From the NCBI RefSeq assembly GCF_003265705.1, contig NW_020312968.1, positions 8,956,593 through 9,020,592 on the forward strand: a stretch of DNA of 64,000 bases. Reading direction: 5' to 3'. Below, in pieces: positions 61,726 through 64,000 of the stretch. Within the stretch, counting starts at the first letter, position 1; each line of letters opens with the position of its first letter. Origin of the DNA: Callorhinus ursinus (Eukaryota > Chordata > Mammalia > Carnivora > Otariidae). Below the pieces are notes generated by a model. That model was not told the origin of the DNA and did no database searches. It saw only the letters and a program-made list of their open reading frames with translations. The translations under genes and the position numbers were made by a program.

Positions 61726-64000
61726 CTGCCTCCAAATATTTCCTTGTCTGTCTCTTTATTAATTTATCTTTTCATACTTGTATTCATCTTCTTATAGCAG
61801 GAGAGCAAAGTTTTCTTCTTTTTCCTTATTGTGGAATCCTGGAGGAATTGATGTTTCTGTGTGGAAGTCCATATAGGCTTTTCTACACATACTCTTCATA
61901 TTGATAACATGATAACCAGATTAACTTTTTATTGTATTGCGTCGAATGTAGAAGGTTTTTAAACACATACAGTTTTATAAAATTAGGGTATGCCTTATAA
62001 GTGATCTACAGTAGTATACCTCCCCACCACCCACAAAGGATGGTAACAGATCAAAGATTAGAATCAATGCATGCAGAATAAGACATCTGTGCCTGCACTT
62101 GGATTAGTGACAGTGGACAGAGACTCTTCAATCTTGGGCTCAGAGGACCCCAGTCATTATCCCCTGTAGATACTGCTGGGGAGTGGGGACTGGGGCAACA
62201 AAGAGCCATTCAGCATGACGGCGACACTGGCAGAGACTCATAAGTACAAGACACAACCCAGAGTTCCAGCCCAGTGTCCTATAAGTATTTACTCACTTGC
62301 ACTGAGGAGAAGGCACTATGTGTACATCTTATGGGTAATCCATTTCTGTGCTAGACTGAACCCCTGGTGTCAGACAACAGGGTGCTCTGTATTATCCAAC
62401 ATAAGCAAGTCTGCCAGACTTCCAACCTCCCTGCTGCCTTAGAAAGGGTCTCTCTACATAGTTTTGCAGGGCACATCTCTTTTCAGTAAGAGTTTTTGAT
62501 GGGAATGGCTTCTCTTCTACCCTTTCCTTGCCATATGAGGTCCGTAATAATGACAAGAGTTTCAAGAAACTTTTCATTCCCATTCAATAAAACTGCTCCA
62601 AACCCCTGACGTTTAGTTAGCCTCCATGCATAAAGAGATGAATGAGCTCTGAAAGGTATGCATTTAAATCCAAATCCCGCCAGAAAGCCACGCATTGAGG
62701 AGGGCTGATTTGTAGGGTGACTTTATAGGCAGGACCCACTTCTGAAATGTAATGGATAAAATGATCTATAATTGAGAAGAAGTGACTGGCATTTGCAGTC
62801 CGATTTTGGTCCCGAGTGGTAAGAAACCCCTCCCAGAATGAAACCTCTGATATAGCAGAGGCTCTTCTGTTGGGGAAGGTTTCAAATACTGCTTTGCTTT
62901 AAGAGAAAGGAAAGCCTGCATTTAAACAGCAGCTTCAAATTGCCATGTATGGGCTTTAGCACCATCCCAGTGGACAGGGGGATCCCTCTTCCTGCTGTGG
63001 AAATGGGCTTTTTGGCTTTCCTGGTATCCATTTCAGGAAGAATTTCTGCCTCTCACCAGTGGAGCTGTGCCCCGGACTGCAGAACTGTAGAAACTTTGCA
63101 TGCATGCATGCAGGGGCTGGAAGCCACCTTGCTGTGCACTGGTACTGGGAAACTTTCCTCCTCTGCCACCACTCAGCATCAACATGGAAGACACGGGGAG
63201 GCCCAGGGCAGACCTGCTGACCAGCGTGTGACCAGCAGCTGCCAACATGGGTCCTGGTTCTGGGAGAAGGCCATGGGGGCAGCTGGAGTCTTGCTTCTTT
63301 CTCTCCATAATTCAGCAACTCCTCCCATATCTGGGGTGTTTGGCCTTTGGGGAGTGAGGAGAATTTCCACAGGAAAATGTGGCACTTTTCACCTCAGAGA
63401 TGGCTTTGTTCATAAAATCCTACAGGAGTGGCATTAACCTCTGTGACTCCCCTTGGTTGCAAAATGCTTTCTTCCTCTGTGTACCTGATACCCTCTCTCC
63501 TGGTTTTGCTCCTACCTTCCACCTGCTCTTCTCAGGCTTAAGATCTTCTCACCTTTGTCTGTCTCCTTAAGTGTTTGTGTGAAGTGGATGTGGGTCTGGT
63601 TTCTGTACTCCAATGAGTCTTTTTCCCCTCTAGCAGGAACTGCCTCCCCACTATCCATTCTCTCCCACTTCCTCTGAAGAAGCCTAGCTTGATGGGGGCT
63701 GGGACTGTACTGAGCCAGGCCCCTGCGACTGCAGGGCCATCCCTGCATGCAGAGGTGGCCAGTGACGAAGATCCACAGAAATGGAAGAGAACCTTGTTGG
63801 ATGGGATTTCCAGGAAAGCTCCTTTAAGGATGGGCCTGACACAGTTGGCTTGTCTCCCCTTCTGAGCTGTGGACGCAGTGCGGTTGGAGTGGAGTTGCAG
63901 TGGCCATTTTAAACCCAGGGGGTCACTGGGGTGACCAACTCATCCCGGTTAGCCTGGGACTCTCCTAGCTTGAAAACCAAAAGGCACATATCCTGGGAGC

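Larger units (their letters stand above)
53357..64000. other. Intron 2 (partial), upstream of exon 3
   Basis: This is 10.6 kb of noncoding sequence upstream of exon 3 in the transcript. It holds a MER20-like fossil (55232-55400), a SINE (55452-55637), an L1 3' end (55825-56165), an antisense L1 (57060-58500) split by a SINE, and MIRs (60500-60710, 61590-61720). I read it for the exon that begins MAM1 (a Cys-Phe-Glu opening, phase 1 at both ends) and did not find it. The 165-codon frame at 62940-63437 has no recognisable domain. Confidence 0.7.

Noticed and set aside
62940..63437. Plus-strand frame of 165 codons
   Set aside because: No recognisable domain, overlaps equally long frames on the minus strand, and no evidence of exons around it.
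1..64000. CRISPR array, operon, phage or bacterial mobile element
   Set aside because: No regularly spaced repeats, no dense coding, and the spliced gene plus SINEs show mammalian nuclear DNA.
1..64000. Dog or cat as the source
   Set aside because: None of the young SINEs has the dog GATCCCTGGGTGGCGCAGCG-type head or the cat body; the arctoid type fits better, although this rests on remembered consensus sequences.

Overview
This is vertebrate nuclear DNA from a carnivoran mammal. At least 24 tRNA-derived SINEs of the Carnivora SINEC type are scattered over both strands. They have the tRNA-like head, a TC-rich body and an AATAAA/A-rich tail. The youngest copies lack the diagnostic heads that I know from dog (SINEC_Cf) and cat SINEs. 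They look like the arctoid type found in bears, seals and mustelids, so I favour Arctoidea; the exact species cannot be read from the window.

There is one recognisable protein gene, MAMDC2 (MAM domain-containing protein 2, a secreted proteoglycan also called mamcan), on the minus strand. Nine internal coding exons can be placed to the base. Each is flanked by AG and GT, and their phases join into one open frame of 1500 nt (500 codons): 53356-53088, 51624-51540, 48583-48446, 36381-36125, 32194-32101, 26162-26019, 23210-22945, 3739-3646 and 1758-1606. They encode most of MAM1, all of MAM2 and MAM3, and the start of MAM4. The signal-peptide exon, the exon that starts MAM1, the rest of MAM4, the C-terminal tail, the promoter and both UTRs were not found and should lie outside. 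I number the exons 3 to 11 by the usual family layout.

The exons follow a strict three-exon cassette per MAM domain, with intron phases 1-1, 1-0 and 0-1. This fits serial duplication of a symmetric module.

The other ~62.5 kb is intronic. It holds SINEs, truncated young L1 3' ends, older L1 pieces (both strands), L2 and MIR remnants, two MLT1-type LTRs, hAT-type DNA transposon fossils (MER5A-like, MER20-like) and microsatellites. The nested region at 10.5-13.2 kb and the SINE pair at 21.2-21.7 kb are the densest parts.

I found no second gene, RNA gene, CRISPR array or new multi-gene system. The best leads are two close CTCF-like motifs in intron 4, a 27-nt alternating pyrimidine-purine tract with CACGTG boxes in intron 5, a CA repeat just upstream of exon 4, tandem GTAGGT donors on two homologous exons, and two cases where a second SINE inserted at the target site of an earlier one.
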